Assembly (NCBI GenBank): GCA_024138025.1
Contig: JAMXBD010000173.1
Coordinates: 1,302,001 to 1,366,000, forward strand
DNA length: 64,000 nucleotides
Direction: 5' to 3'
From: Combretum micranthum
Taxonomy: Eukaryota; Streptophyta; Magnoliopsida; Myrtales; Combretaceae
Shown: piece by piece, positions 10,001-25,000 of the stretch
Layout: the number at the start of each line of letters is the position of its first letter
How positions within the stretch are numbered: the stretch's first letter is position 1
Position numbers and translations under genes: made by a program
Notes under the pieces: model-generated
The model's database searches: none
Told to the model about the DNA's origin: nothing
What the model saw: only the letters and a program-made list of their open reading frames with translations

Positions 10001-13000
10001 GCCTTCCTGGTATGTGTTCTCTCTAATGGCATGTCACATGCTGGAATCCCAGTATGAGTTCTCATTTGCCAGTTTTCTCCTGTGATTTTCTCTCCTTCTG
10101 AGGTCTCTCTCTCTCCCTTTCTGATGGTGTGTCACCTGCCATCTGTCCTTTGATAATGTCCTGTTGGTGCTATCTCTCTTCTCTGTTAGCTGGCTCCCTC
10201 ATGGTTTTCACTGCTAGCGCTTCTACAATCCATGCACTATGTCTATACTTGCCTCACCCCCACCCCAAAGGCTCTTCATAAAAGTCTGCCTTCTTCTCCA
10301 AGGTGAGGCTCCCTTTGGTTAGTTAAGTCTTTCTGATGTTGAAGAGGAGCGTTGCCTTAAGCTTAGAGGTTTGTTGCTCATGAATGTTTTGTCACTTGGG
10401 TTTTTGGGACTTCTCAATTTACCATCAGCTGTATGGTGGACTGTCACTGCTGGCATGAGCCTAGTTACCTTGACTCTCCTTCTTCTATTGTGGTGCACCC
10501 TTTTGTTGGGTGCATCTCTCACTAGCGCCTTGCCTTTTATAAACTATCCTTACCTCCCTTCCCTCAAAAGATCCTCTCCGCTTCTCAACCCCACACCTTC
10601 CTTCCCATTCCTCCCTCCTTAGCTGTCTTGTGGCCTCTCCTTCTGTCCTCTTCCTTTCAAATGTCCATCTGCTTCTCTCCCTTCCGTTTCTCTCCTGTCC
10701 TCTTCCTTCCCATCCCTCTCCTTAGGCAGCTGACTTCGTTTTGGAAGCAGCTTCACAACCCATCAAGTAAACCAGAACTTGATTTCTCCTTCTCTTATTT
10801 GTATTCTGTTTTGGATGGGGAACATAATTTGGTATGTTGTTTCCTTAGAAAGAGCCTTCCATTCCTATTGATGAAAAGATTGTTCATGACTTCATGTGTT
10901 TGGGACTATTATCTCTTGACTGAAGTGTTGAGCGATGATAGCTCCTTTTCAACTTTGGAAATGGTATGGGATTTTTTAAAAATCCCTGGAATTTTGCTGG
11001 TCATTTCCTTATTCTTTAAGAATAGGAAATGGTATGTCCTACTGAAGTGATCCACCTCTGCATAATGGGGTTAAGCTTCAAATCTGTCTATGGACTTCTT
11101 TTATAAGTAAGGTATTAGCTGTATAACAAGTTGACTAGGAAATCCTTTAGTTGCTGATCTGTTTACAGCTTAACAAGATAGATTGGGCTTCACTTGTACT
11201 TGTGTTGATATGAGTGCCGATAGAAATTTTGTATAATACGATCTGAGTCAAATGTATTGATGGTGGAAAGATTTTTTTAGGGGTTGAATACTAGACGAAG
11301 GCCCCCAGTTGTTCTTGGTGCTAGGCCTTTCGAATACGTTTGGTTAGCTTGTTCTTTGAAGGCAGGACCTTTGATTGATACCTCTGTACTCATTGAAGTG
11401 CAAGTTTCTCCCCTCTCTTGAGACTGCGACAGATACTTTGGGTAACGAGAAAGCCATGCTTCATAGGTTGATGCTGCACGCATTGTTAAACCTGAATTCG
11501 TGGTTGTAGAAAGTGCTAATGTCCTTTCATCTAAAGTAAATGCTTGTGTGGTTGCCTTTTATAGCATCTGGAGCTTGGGAAGTTGAGGTCTCTGGAAAGC
11601 CGCCTTCTAGACAACCATGCACCAAGAATAAAAAAGAGTAGATGTCAATTTAGGGTCGAATGTGTGGATTGATTGTTTTTCCTTTGGGATATTCTACATT
11701 TCTTCCTCCTAGGAGTCATTTTGCTTTGGCTTTATTTTTGGTTGACTGTTGCTCTTAGAGTGACTTTGTACCTTCTTGTTCTAGATTTTTCATCCTCTTT
11801 TTGTAACTTTAATTTATATAATGAGGAGAGGGGAAAAACCAAGATTATCGGCCAGGAAAAAGAAAAGATCATACGGGGCAAGCCTTGGCAACATATTGAT
11901 AAATTTTCTGGGAAGACATTATATTGATTTAAAGCGTCCATTTTTTTTATTTATGGATTGTACTGCGACCAGTATCTTCGTGCTAGCATTTCCTTAAAAA
12001 CTTGCCCTGCATTAAGAATGCGATTAATGATAATCTTTGCCATATAGTGGATGATATTCCATTGGTTGGTCTACATTGAAGAATATGTTAAAATCATTCC
12101 TAAATTAGAAAATTATGATTTTAATGAGCTCAAATATCAATTTTTGTTATATTCTTATGTATTGATTCGAACTTTAAATATACTCACAAATTTAAAATAA
12201 AAAGGAACTTAGCCTATTAAAAATATATAATTAAGGCACAAATTTCTGAAAGATTGTCATTTTTCCTTCTGGCCAGAGAAAGAACATCAATTTTTTATGC
12301 CTTTTCTTAGTAATTCAATTTGACCATGCTTGTGTTAAGTATATTTAACACATAATTTTTTCCTTCAATAAGTATCTTTGCATATCATTCAAGAAAGGAA
12401 ATGCCGTATCATATGATCTATCATCTACTTGAAGTTTGGCTTGAAGGACTTTGAGTCGTACTTCAAAAAATGCTGAGCTTAATAACGGCAATTCAAGATT
12501 TATCTTAGAAATTCTTGTGCCTGTTGACACTGATTTGACAAGATGTAAATGGAAACTGGAGCTGAATGTTGAGCTGGACTGGACAGTTTTTGGCCAGGTC
12601 TACTATACACATTAGGAATAAACAAGCCTGGACCAGAACAAGCTTCAGGCCCTCTTTCTATATCAAGTCCAATCGTGGCATAAGGCCCATAGTGCCAAAG
12701 AAAGCTCAGTACCCACTTAATTTCACCATCGAGCATTGTTACTACACTATATGGATTTGCATGAATGTCATGATTATCGTGGACTGACATATCAGATGGT
12801 TATAGATGTTGCATCAAGATTAAGTACAATGCACAGTAAAGAGTCATGGAGAAAAAATTAAGAGTTTTCCCAGGTATCCAAGATTAGGACAGATACACAC
12901 TCAGTTGGTTTTCAATTAGATGGCTGAGTGAGGCTAAATTAATTCTTCTTCCAATCCCACTTAAACTGGCCTAGATTAAGTGAGCTTCCCACCTATGGGC

Positions 13001-16000
13001 CTAAATCATTCCCAAGCTCAATATGAAATGGTTTTCAATTACATGGCTGAGTGAGGCTAAATTAATTCTTCTTCCAATCCCAATTAAACTGGTCTAGATT
13101 AAGTGAGCTTCCCACCTATGGGCCTAAATCATTCCCAAGCTCAATACGAAATGCTGGCTTTTTAGGGCTGCCTACCTGAAAATCCTTTACCCAATTGCTT
13201 GATTGCATCACAGGATGTAATCGCTGATGAATGTGTTCTTATGAAGATCAATGGTTTTATAGCAGACCATAGGGGATTTCAATGATATAACAATGGACTG
13301 ATATGCTTCTGGTGTTTAGACCCTCTCATCTTTTTTGGTTGATGGATCCTCCATTTCAATAATTAACTTTATATTCATAGAAAGAAGTGAACTATAATGC
13401 TTGGATTATACAAAAATGCATGATGAAGAGAAAGTAATCAATTTATTTGGGCAGATTCTTAGATTGTTTGAATTGATGAAATCATTACTATCACCTGCTC
13501 ATGCAAAAGATAATGAAAATGTCAATGTGTCATGTAATCTCATCATGCAAATAATAAAAAGGCAAAAAATTCCGGCTGCCTTTACAGATGTGGATATTTA
13601 GGGAATAGTTATCTAGTCGATTGGCATAGGTCAGGAAAGTCATGACATTTTTGAAAGGGCTTTTTAGTTTTTCCTGTTGGACAATTGAGGAAGTTAGTGG
13701 CAGAACCTATCATAGAAGCTTACATTTTCTAATTTGCTTTGTTATGTATGGCCACATTAAGTTCATGATAAATTGAAGGTCAATCTAATGAATATATGGG
13801 GGAAAGCTTTCTGTTGGGTAAATGATATAGCTTCTTGCTGACTTTTTAAACTTCCCCTCATGCTCAGCTGATTGGTGTTTCCGTTGCTGGTCTCGAGCCT
13901 GCATTTCAGCCAGTTGTTAATCACTTGTTGCCGCAAATCATTGCTCACAAGCAGGATGCTGATGATATGCATCTTAAGGTTGCACTACATTTATTCTCCA
14001 CCGCTATTTTTCTTATATTCTTGTTTTTCATTTTGCTTTTAAACAAATTTTACTTTTGCCTCTGTCATATTGAATTCCAGTTGCTTCAAAACATCGCGAA
14101 CAAGCTACTTGTTTTCCTTCCACAACTTGAGGTACATTGATATCTTCATATATTGCTGGAAACCTTTGTTTATGTCTTTCCTTGCGTTGGTAATGGATCC
14201 TTTTGATTTCTCACCAGGCAGATCTTATTAGCTTCTCTGATTCTCCTGAGTCCAATCTACGGTTTCCTTGCCATGCTTGCTGGTCCATTTTATCCCATAC
14301 TCCATGTTGTGAATGAACGGTCAGTCTTCTTCATGTGGTTTTTGTTAATGCACTGCTTAAAATAAGCAAGGATTCTACATTCATTTTCCTTCTTATTGAT
14401 GAATGCATCTCTTTTTCTCTAACTTCCTCATAGAAGAGGCTAAGATTTTCTCTATTATTGAACATTGTGAGTTACTGTCATGAATTGTATACGGAGAACT
14501 TTGGGTAAAGCATGCATGGGCTTGCATAACATACAATATAATGAATTACCCTCCAACCTCCTTGAGTGGTGTTGTGTGTATGTGAAGGAGAACTTTTGGT
14601 AAAGCATGCATGGGCTTGCATAAAATACAGTATAATGAATTACCCCCACCCTCCTTGAGTGGTGTTGTGTATATATTCTTGAAATTTTCTATCCTAACTC
14701 GATCATAAATTTAATTGTTGGGACCACTCTACTTTTTTTTGTGAATAACAATTATTTTTTCAGCAATCTTGAGTATTTTAGAGAAAGTTTGTTCTGTAAT
14801 CCTCCTGACCATTTTCGTATTTGTACAGCATCTTGGCTTTGGACTTGTGTTATCACTGCATCTTTGACCCTGTAATATTACATCAATATTTAAAAATGGA
14901 GGTTGACAAACATGCTTTTTTTATGCTTTTTCCATGTTAATCATGAAAAGTTGAGTTTAATCTCATCATTCATTGGGCTTCACTAGGGTGGTGCTGGCTT
15001 TTCTGATATTCTGATTTATGCCGATTGTGTTTGATCATTGAGGGTTCCCATTGGGATCACTCTTGGGGATGTGGGAATGGATCAATAAAGAATTTCCAAA
15101 ATTGTAATCCAATTTCTTCCTTGCTGGACGTACTTGAAAGGAGCCTTAACCCAGTGATTGGTTTCTGTTAATAAACATGGGATAGCCTTCAGTAACTCTA
15201 TCTATTGTGCCTTTGTTAAGTTGATTAGTTCTCTTAGGCTATTCTGAAACATATTTTTCATACGGCAGCTGGCAATATATGTAGATTAATTCGTTGGACA
15301 AATTGATGCTGTGGGGTATTACTTATAGCACATTATGTTTCCTTAGGAGAGCTAGAAGAGAGGACCTCAACCATCTGCTTTTGCATGTGCTTGGGGTGGT
15401 TTAGTGTTGGATAACAGGGAATGTGGGATGACCTCCTCAAGGCAATAATTCAGATTTGGGACTTACTTTTGAGTGGTTTATCTAAAGTGGCTTAACTCAA
15501 AAGCCCAGTTGTTTCTGAAATGGAAGATTGTATTTTTAGCTTCAATTTACATCACATGGCAAGAGAGGAATAGGATGAATTGGAACTATACATGCAATGT
15601 AAATGCAGTTGTAAGCTGACATTATTGTAATTTTGCTTGCACCTGATGGATTTGCTTTTTACATGGGTATGTCATGCATAACAATCCCTTTAGTGAACAC
15701 AATGGATGTAGTATTGGAACCCACTAGTTCCGATATTAATAGGACCTTAACAATTGACTAGGAAAAAAAAAAATGTTGCCCCCTAATAACGTTTGTACTA
15801 TCATGGGTTCCTAGCTAGCTTCACTACTTGCTAACCTAAAAGTTTAAACTTATTGATATATTGTGAGCTTTTATATTAATATTTTAACACACTTTCCCAA
15901 TCATGGGCTGTGGCTTTAACTGAAAACCATCAAACAAAATCAACCAAGGCGAAATGATGGTGCAAGGGTTCAAACTCATGTCCATCCAGTTTGAATACCT

Positions 16001-19000
16001 TGTTAAGGCTAGTATTACAGCTAACTAATTTAAAAAGCTAAGCCTGTAGATATTTATTCCTTAATAATTTGATTGCAACTTCTTTTCTATGTCATTACTC
16101 AAAAAACTTCTTTTCTATGTGCTTTGAGCTCATATTTTTTAGCAATTAAAGTCTTACACCTGCATCAGTTTCATAAAGTTTAGCCTATCCTGCTTTTTTC
16201 AAACAGCATAATATTATCTGATTTATTTAGGATCATGAGATCATCAGATATACTGAGTTCTTTTGTATGTTGTTACCTTTCAGTGAATCAACAAAATCCG
16301 CTTCAAACGCTGGAGCCTGAAGTTTCTAAAAGTAACCAGACATCTTCAGCATTGACCGTCTCCTCAAATTTTGCAGTATGATAATCCTTTTTTCAGCAAT
16401 TTTCCCATCAGCCATATGTAGTAATTAGATTCTTGCATGTAAAAAGAAATTTATATTCCTTAAATATGATTTAAATCGTTTTTTTCTATTGTTGCCTTTT
16501 TCTTCCTGATAAGTCAAACACTTTTTGTAATCTTCAACTGCTTAGTCATGTTACTGTGTTACTGATGCATGGTGAATCTATCCATTTATGTTGTTGTTAG
16601 GTTTATTTTTACTCTTTTGCCTAATTTTACGAGGCTCTATATTTGTTTCTTCCAAAATCTGCTGTTTAACTGTGGCTTTTTTTTTTTTTTTTTAAAATAC
16701 AGCCACGAAGATCACGGAACACATCATCTTTTTATTGACATCTGGCATCATTGCATTTCGGCCTGATGTAGTTCTCGTGCTGCTTAGAAAGGCATATGAA
16801 GATTCAAATCTGGGAATTATCTGCAGAACTGTAATTTATTTGTGACTGCTTCTTAATTGAAATCTCTTTTTATATTGGACAATATAATTTTCAGTTAAAT
16901 CTGTTGTTCATTTGCCCCCCTTTTTTCCTTCTGGTTCCAGGCATGTAGAATTTTGCAAAAATTTATTGAGCCTTATGTTGGGCAAGACATATCGACATCC
17001 TTTAGCAATGAAGCATCTGATGTGGATGAGGCAGTGAAGCCTGTATCAGAGAATCCTTTTTCCTCAGCTGATTACTCAAGTTTGTTTGGAGAAGAGTTCC
17101 AGATGCCTGAAGAACGTTGGGATTCTAGCTACCTTAATATTTTGGATATATCAGCAATAGAAGAAGGGATATTGCATGTTCTTTATGCTTGTGCGTCACA
17201 GGTCAAATGCATCATTAGGCATATTGAACTTCTAAGGCTGATGTTTAATCTTGTTGCAAATGTTACTTTTCTTGTTCTACTCAATTAATTAGTATTTTTT
17301 ATTTGTTGCAGCCCCTTCTTTGTGCCAAATTGGCAGAGAATTCAACCGAAATGTGGTCTGCATTACCACTTTACAAGCATTGTTGCCAGGTAGATTTTGT
17401 CAGCCTTCTCAAGGATTGTACCACATAATTGCTCTTTTTAGGAACTTTTCCTGCATGGAAGAATCACATTCTCTATATGCTATATTTCATTTTTAAAATT
17501 GCTACACATCCTCTATATGCTATATCTGTTTTTAGTTTGCCACAGGCTGTTCGTAATTTCAATCTCCGTGTTTTTCTTTTTGCATATTCTTCGGAATTTT
17601 TTCTTGTTTAGGTAATATAGATCTCTTCTCCAATTACTTTGCAGCACTTCGCCCATTAGCAAATAGTCATGACAACATTGACGAGAGTTTTTCGCCATGG
17701 AAGCAACCTTATATCCAGCACGCATTATCTCAGGTTTCAGTGGTTGCTAGCTCATTGGTCATATATTACTTACCATAAAAAGCTCAAGCATTGATGGCCT
17801 TGACGAACTAAATGATTGTTATTAATCATGATGTTTCATACATGCAGATTGTTATGACTACATCCTCGTCATTATACCGTCCTCTCCTCCATGCTGCTGC
17901 CGGATATTTATCATCGTACTCACAGTCACATGTTTGTGCTCTTTTATAGTTTTACTATTCGTTACTAACTTATTATATGTTTCCATGATGTTATTCAACT
18001 CACATTGATGCTATCTATATTATTAAACTAGTGAAAAAGAAGATAATAGTAATTTTATAGTAGCAAAAATTAAACTCCTGAAAGACTAGCATGCTAAGAA
18101 ATTATACTCAGCTTTTAGAATTTTCTTTGGATGGCAGTGAGCTTCAAAAGTTAGATTCCTGTACTTGAAACATTGACCTAGAGGGTTCTTCATCTCTGGG
18201 AGCAAGAAGGGATTATTAACTGTGGATCCAAGTAAATATAATGTGTCTACTTTTCTCTAGACAGTCTGAAACTGACATGAAGGTATGAGCATTGTGAAAA
18301 GTAGTCTTAAGTGGGGCAGACTTGTCATTGATGGCTATGACTGCTCTGGCAGAGGTTTTTGTTTTAAATGAATAAATAATTTTCTTAGTAAGAGAAGTTA
18401 CGTCTGCAGAAACATGGAATGGGCTCTCAAAAGAGAATCCAAAGCATATATAAGGAAAAGGAAAAACACTGTCATTTTACATGCAAAGAAGAATAGCTTA
18501 AGATCTGGCCAACCAGGAAAATGCAGGAGGGTAAGGCTTCCCCAGATGAAGTAGACTGCAGCTGCAAGGACAATGCATGTGGAATTGGCAGAGATTTGTG
18601 ATTTGAGAGAAATGGCAGCTAGGCTGGGGTAACTCCCTGCCAAGAGAGAGTGAGGCTGGGAAACCCAGTTTTATTGACAACTTGAGACCACACTTGTGAA
18701 GCATAAGGGCATTTGGAGAACAAATGACCATGACTTCATCTCCAACGTTACAAAGGTAGCACAGCAAATGGGTTGCTATGCTCAAGATGTAGCTTGTCAA
18801 GAGTTTGCTGTTCCAAGCAAGCATAGAATGAAGGAATGTCTTGGAACAGACTTTACATACCACACAATTTTCCATCACCAAACTATATCTTGCCGGTGTC
18901 TTGAGTGTATCATATGTCCGGTTGATCAAAAAAGCACCCAAGGCATCAGCAGTATGATGCAAAATATCATGTGAATTGGAGTTGGTTTTAATGGAAGGTG

Positions 19001-22000
19001 GGATAATGGTTATCCCAAAAGGGGTGCGGGGTAAAGCCTACCTGTCACCCTCAATAAGAGAATACATCCAATTATTTAAAGGTAAACCAGAACGTGCAAC
19101 ATCTCTGGCTGAGATAGATCCCACCAAGGAACCAGTGGGCAACCAGAGGGCTGCCCACAAGGACACCTTCTTTGTAAACTAGGGACGAGCTAGCTGATGT
19201 AGTTAAAAAGAGTTTTGAACTTGTGAGCAGATGGAACCTAGAAGGACATTTTGATGTCCAAAAGCTGTTGCTTCTAATAAAAACCGATTGGATCCATTCT
19301 ACCCACACACCCTTAGCACCATTGCACAGTTTTAGGTTAGGTATGCCAAGACCCCCTTTGGCTAATGAATCACAATTTGCGGGAAATTTTTGTTGATGGG
19401 AGATGGGCAAGGTTTCTACCAATTCTTCAATCACTGGCAAATATCAGCAATGCTCTGCATCCATCCATATGAGAATTTGTTATGCTGCATTTCCAATTGC
19501 TCACTCTTAATATTGATTTCTGGCTGGTCACTTACCTGTCAGATTAACTTGCTTCTAGGTTTTTAATGATTATAAACAGTTATTTTAGCTGGAAAATGTC
19601 CACTTTATCTTCAATTTGGATACAGCAGGAGAACTGTGAATCTTATTTTTCTTCTGCAATTGTGGTAGTATAGTTTGTGTGAAAAATTTTACTATAGATA
19701 AGCTGCTTTAATTTATTCTTTACCATTGCTTTGGCAGGTTAAGGCAGCATGTCTGCTCATTGACCTCTGTTCAAATATTTTAGCCCCCTGGATGCCTCAA
19801 GTAATTGCTAAGGTTGGTTCAAAGTTGACAATATATATATATATATATATATTTTTTTTTGGGTTTTGGTTTGGTATACTGTTGTTCTATATTCTTCCAA
19901 TTTTTGATATTATTCTCTCACTTGATGTAGGTTGATCTTGCAGTGGAGCTTCTGGAGGAACTACAAGCCACAATCCAGGTTTTTATTTCTGACAAGTTAC
20001 TCAATGTCTTGATACCTTACTCTCATTGTTATTTTCCCATCAAGATTCATTAATCAACAAGGCTCAAGTATTCTTGCAAAGCATAAACTTGTCCGATAAT
20101 ATATGCAAAAACTTATTCTAGTAATCTTTAACTTTTGTATATTATAATTGGGGAAATTGCAAATAACTCCTCTGAATTTTGACCTTGTTTTGGATATACC
20201 CACTGATTTTTCAAATCTTATAAGCAATGCCCCTAAATTATGATAAATTGGTAATGTAAAGGACTTTCCTTTTTCAGTTTAAAAAAAAAAAACAGATACT
20301 TAAAGCTTAGGGGAGTATTAAATATATTTTGAATTGACAAAAAAGTATATTTTGATAAATTCAATGTGGTTTTATTAAATTCAAAGTTTAACATGTTATT
20401 TTTAACTTTTGGGTTATTCGTCAATTTATTGAACTTTAGGGGCATGTTAATAACATTTGAAAGTTTAGGGTAAATGTGCAGTGAGGTCAAAATTTAGAAG
20501 GTTGTTTTACTTTCCCCTTTTAATTGCAAAGATTAGCTAATGTATGACAACAATTGAGTTTATCTTTTCTAATCAAGCTCCTTTTTCTATGTATAAAATC
20601 TTTTCCAATCCATGGAAAAAATTAAGACTTCTCTCTATTCTTTGTTCATGGTATAAGAGCTTTAATATGCTGATCACTTTAGAAAGAATCAAGTCATAGA
20701 GACACTAGGATGAGTGGAATTCTTGAAATCATTCTGAATGCACCTGTCAAAATTTGAAACATAAGCAGTTGCTGACACCCAAAGACTAACAAATGGCCTT
20801 AGCTTTTAAGCTTTTTGTCTTTTTACAAATAACTAATAAATGTCCGGATGAAAAAACTGTGATCTTCTCTCTTGAAGGACAAAAACAGAAAAATTGAAAC
20901 TGATATTAAAAGCTTTCAAAAGAAATAGAGAGCAAGGTATAGACTGCGAGAGTAGCTGGGAGAAACAGAAAGAGACAAAGGAAGGAAAATCTGAGACGAG
21001 AAAAAAATGCAGACGAGAAGATTAAACCTGCTGTTTGGGTTGGGTTGGGTGGTTGTTTTGGTTTGGGGAAGTGTTTTGGGGGGGTGGTGCGTGTGGGTGG
21101 GGTGTGTGTGTGTTTGTTTTACCGGGGGGGATGAGGGACGAAAGCTAGAGAGAGAGAACTAGGGAGAATTAGAGTATTTGGCATAATCGCCTTCAGGTTT
21201 ATGATAGGAACCCAGAGATTAAAATATTGATTATGTGTTATATAAAGTGATCACAAATCTTAATTTAAAGGAATTAGGGATCACTTCAGAGCAAAAATGC
21301 TCCTTTTACAGAGCTTAAAGCTCTTACTCTCTCTAGGAGGAAAATAAGAAAATAACGAGTTGTCCTTTCACCACTAATGGTCTCTATGGATACCATTTCT
21401 ATTATTTGAGTGCCAAATGGCAACATGTTATCTGACTCATCAAACTGTCCTGTTACTAACCTAACTATATTTTTTTTCTAATACCTAACAATGCCATCTC
21501 CTTAAAATCACCTTGTCCTCGAGGTAAATAATTGAAAACTTTCAAGCAAGGACTTCAAAGTTCAAATAGCTGTTGTTCTCTTTGGATGGACAACTAACAC
21601 ACTGAGAAATCAGAACTTAGGACCAGCAATTGCCTTAAACCTTCTCTATCAATGACAAATGATAACTAAAAGGATGAATGTTCAACCCATCCTCCTCATA
21701 CCTCTGAATTCCACCATGAGATAAAGAACAGCCATGGTGTCAAATTCTCTCAGCATTGCAGTTTCAGATAAAACGTATTTAAGTCATGCGAGAATGATAT
21801 TCTTGTATCATGACCACCAAATATTGTTGTTGCCTTCCCAACAGGAGTTATAGATGGTCCACAACTCCACATTGTGACACAGGAGCTCTCCCATATGCTT
21901 TAGGCTTGCCGATAACTATTGTAACTTTTGGACTCTTTAGTATGTCGAAGAGCTGGTACAGGCCTGATGCTCCTAGGTACCAAAGAATGTCCAATACAAG

Positions 22001-25000
22001 GAATCAGTGGTGAAGAAGGATGTGATTCTGGAGGCTCACCTGCGAATTTAGGATTTCCCATGTTGAGGTTATTGTTTTGTCAACTTTAGCAAAAAGCACC
22101 ATCTTTGGTGATTTTTGTTAATCTCTCACCATAGCACACAAACATCAGTTTCTTTCATTTTGTTCAAATTGAATTTATCTTATATACTGATGAATGTTGT
22201 TTACACTTCAACAATGCGTAACATTTCTCCTCCACCATCTCCTTTGTCTGCATTGGAGGATCAACAGATCACTGAACAAACTTTGATCACGTTGATTGAG
22301 TTGATCGGAATTGGTTGAATGAAGTCTTTGAATGCTCAAATCTAAACTTTGGCCAAGTAATTACTCCATACAAGCCCCAGTAGAAGCAATGGAGTTAATA
22401 AGATCTCTCTTTTTATGCTTGCACCTTCTTCATCCAACAATCTTTCATTAGCTTCAGCTCATCTAAGACATCCAATTAATCCTCTATGTTTGAAATTTTT
22501 TGATGAAATTCAACCATGCGGTGATGAAACTTGACCATTGCAATGATGAGACTCAATCTTGTGATGTTGATGGTCGTGGAAAACCAATGGAAATCGTCGG
22601 TAAATTTAGACAAAATTTGATTTTCCAGAGTCATCTTTGAGTAAATAGATGTCGAAGGATGGTGGAGGGTCTGACAGGAGATTTTGGGTGAGTGTTAGAT
22701 GGTAATTTCGGGTGGGCTTGGATGGGGCACGGCCGCACGGAAGTTTTTGGTGAGAGGGTCATGGACTCTGTTTGTGGTGGAGGTGGGATTCATGGTTTGT
22801 GGTTAAGGTTTCGTGTGTCTGTTTGTGGTGTTCATCTGAGTTTGGGTGGTGATTTGTCAGGTCGAGAGGTTTGGATAGGACAATAATAAAAGAAAGAGAA
22901 AAAAAAAAAACCAGGTTTAATGGGATTGTTGTCTGCCGATACGAGAAACACGGGTCATTTGGTGTTCAACAATGAACCTTTTGCATTTGCACTGTTTATT
23001 CAGTAATTACTGAATTGCCCACAAAATATAGTTATTAGAAACACACACACACAAAATCAGTGGCATTTTCATTGTTTACTTCGAGAATGGTTTTAACTTA
23101 GGCTTATAATTATGCATCCAGAATGCTCATCACTCTTTGGCTCGTGCACGTGCTGCTGTCAAGTACATTTTACTTGCTTTGTCTGGCCACATGGATGACA
23201 TATTGGGAAAGTACAAGGTATGCTATCATCAATAACTGTTACAGATTCTTTAATTATGTTTTACATGAGGTTTATGTTATGGGTTCATCCACAAATGGCC
23301 AACAGATTTTAATGCCCTTTAAACACGCATATAAATGTAAGGCTCCACTGTAGCTTCTCTTTTCTTTGCCCCTACATTTATATATGTATTTAAGGGGCAT
23401 GGTTGACAAGGACGAAAAATTAATAAAGGCAAGGAAGGATTTAGTGGCAATTTCACCCTTAGCACATTGAAGAGTTGAGTTCAAACCCGATCCTGTGACA
23501 GTTTGTCATGGACAATATCCCTAAGATTAAAGCATATACTTATGCATATTTATGCATTGATAAAATTCTTTGTTGGTACGAAAATTGACTTGTTGCATTC
23601 TTCTATCAACAATTCATTCCTTTAGGAAGTCAAGCAGAAAATTCTTTTCCTTCTGGAGATGTTGGAGCCATTCCTTGATCCTGCTATAACAACATTCAAG
23701 AGCACCATAGCTTTTGGGGATGTATGTTCAAACTTTCTGGAAAAGCAAGAGTACAATTGTGAAATCGCCCTCAATGTCATTCGTATTGCTGTAAGGAAGC
23801 CTGCTGTCCTACCTTACTTGGAGTCTGAATGGAGAAGTGGTTCAGTTGCTCCTAGGTAATATTAATGACATCTCTTCAAACTTTCATATAGTAAAAGTAT
23901 ATTCATAATGTGGGTGGGTATTATGTAGTCTCTTGAGAGAGACATCTCTTCCATTTGTACGTACGTCTATCTCTATGGGGCAAACATGATTTAGCTGTTT
24001 ACTTTTGTTGTTAAGGCCATAACACGTGGTCATTAACTAAGCAATTTGTTAACACGGAAGTCTAACAATGACACTCAAAAGTCATGCATAGCTATTCTGA
24101 ATGTTATTTTAGAGAGATGGCATCACATGATTAGCAATTTTAATCAATTTCAGGTATAGGGGTTAAATGGATTCGTATTACTGAACTGCCCTTGGTTTCC
24201 TAGGTGTGCAATTTAGCATGGAATATGATGAGGGGTGTTTTGGGCACTTGTTTAAGAGGCTGAAAGGAGAAACTAACTTTTGATGCATTTGCGTTTTCAT
24301 CAAATCTGTAGTCACTTTTGAAGGATAAAAAATTTCTCTCTCTTGGTCTTTTATCAATTGTCCCCAGGGCATTTGTTAATGGGTCTTGTGAGTAGGATTT
24401 ACAAGTACAATGGTTTCGCAATTTTTCTTTTTCCTTTTTTTTTTGCATTTCACCCCTGTTATATCTGTATAAGATGATTGTTGATGAAAATCTTGATTAC
24501 AATAATCAATAACATTTTGATTTGTATAATTGACCTTGCAGTGTTCTTCTCTTAATACTGGAACCTCATCTGCAGTTACCTCCTGAAATTGATCGTTGCA
24601 AGCCCCCTGTTTCTAGCAATAGCTTGGCAGAATCTTCACAGCGTGCACCTGCTAATTTCAGAACAAATGGCCAAGATGACCATGATGGTAGAACTGATAC
24701 AGCTGATGTAGTTGCAAAGGGGGAATTCTGTGAAGATGTTTCTATCTTTTTTTCCCCTCCTGAACTTCGGAGTTCACCACTGACAAATGTGTCTTCTATT
24801 CCTGATGATAATGCATCAAATGCTAGTTCAGCTGATATTAACTCAGAACATAAACACACTAGTAAAAGCCAGCTTGAGAAAAATGTAGTAGTGGATACTG
24901 ATTTCACTGCTGAGTACTTCAACTTGCAAATGGATTATTTTCAACTTGCTAACCTTAGAGACTGTGAGCTTAGGGCTTCTGAGTTTCAGCGATTGGCTTC

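Noticed and set aside
10371..11050. Two hydrophobic plus-strand open frames in intron 3
   Set aside because: Leu/Ser/Pro-rich translations of pyrimidine-rich intron DNA, with no family resemblance and no splice logic.
21000..21140. G-rich tract (possible G-quadruplex or GC-box promoter)
   Set aside because: G runs are irregular and mixed with T; the position inside an intron and a Gypsy remnant gives no support for a promoter.
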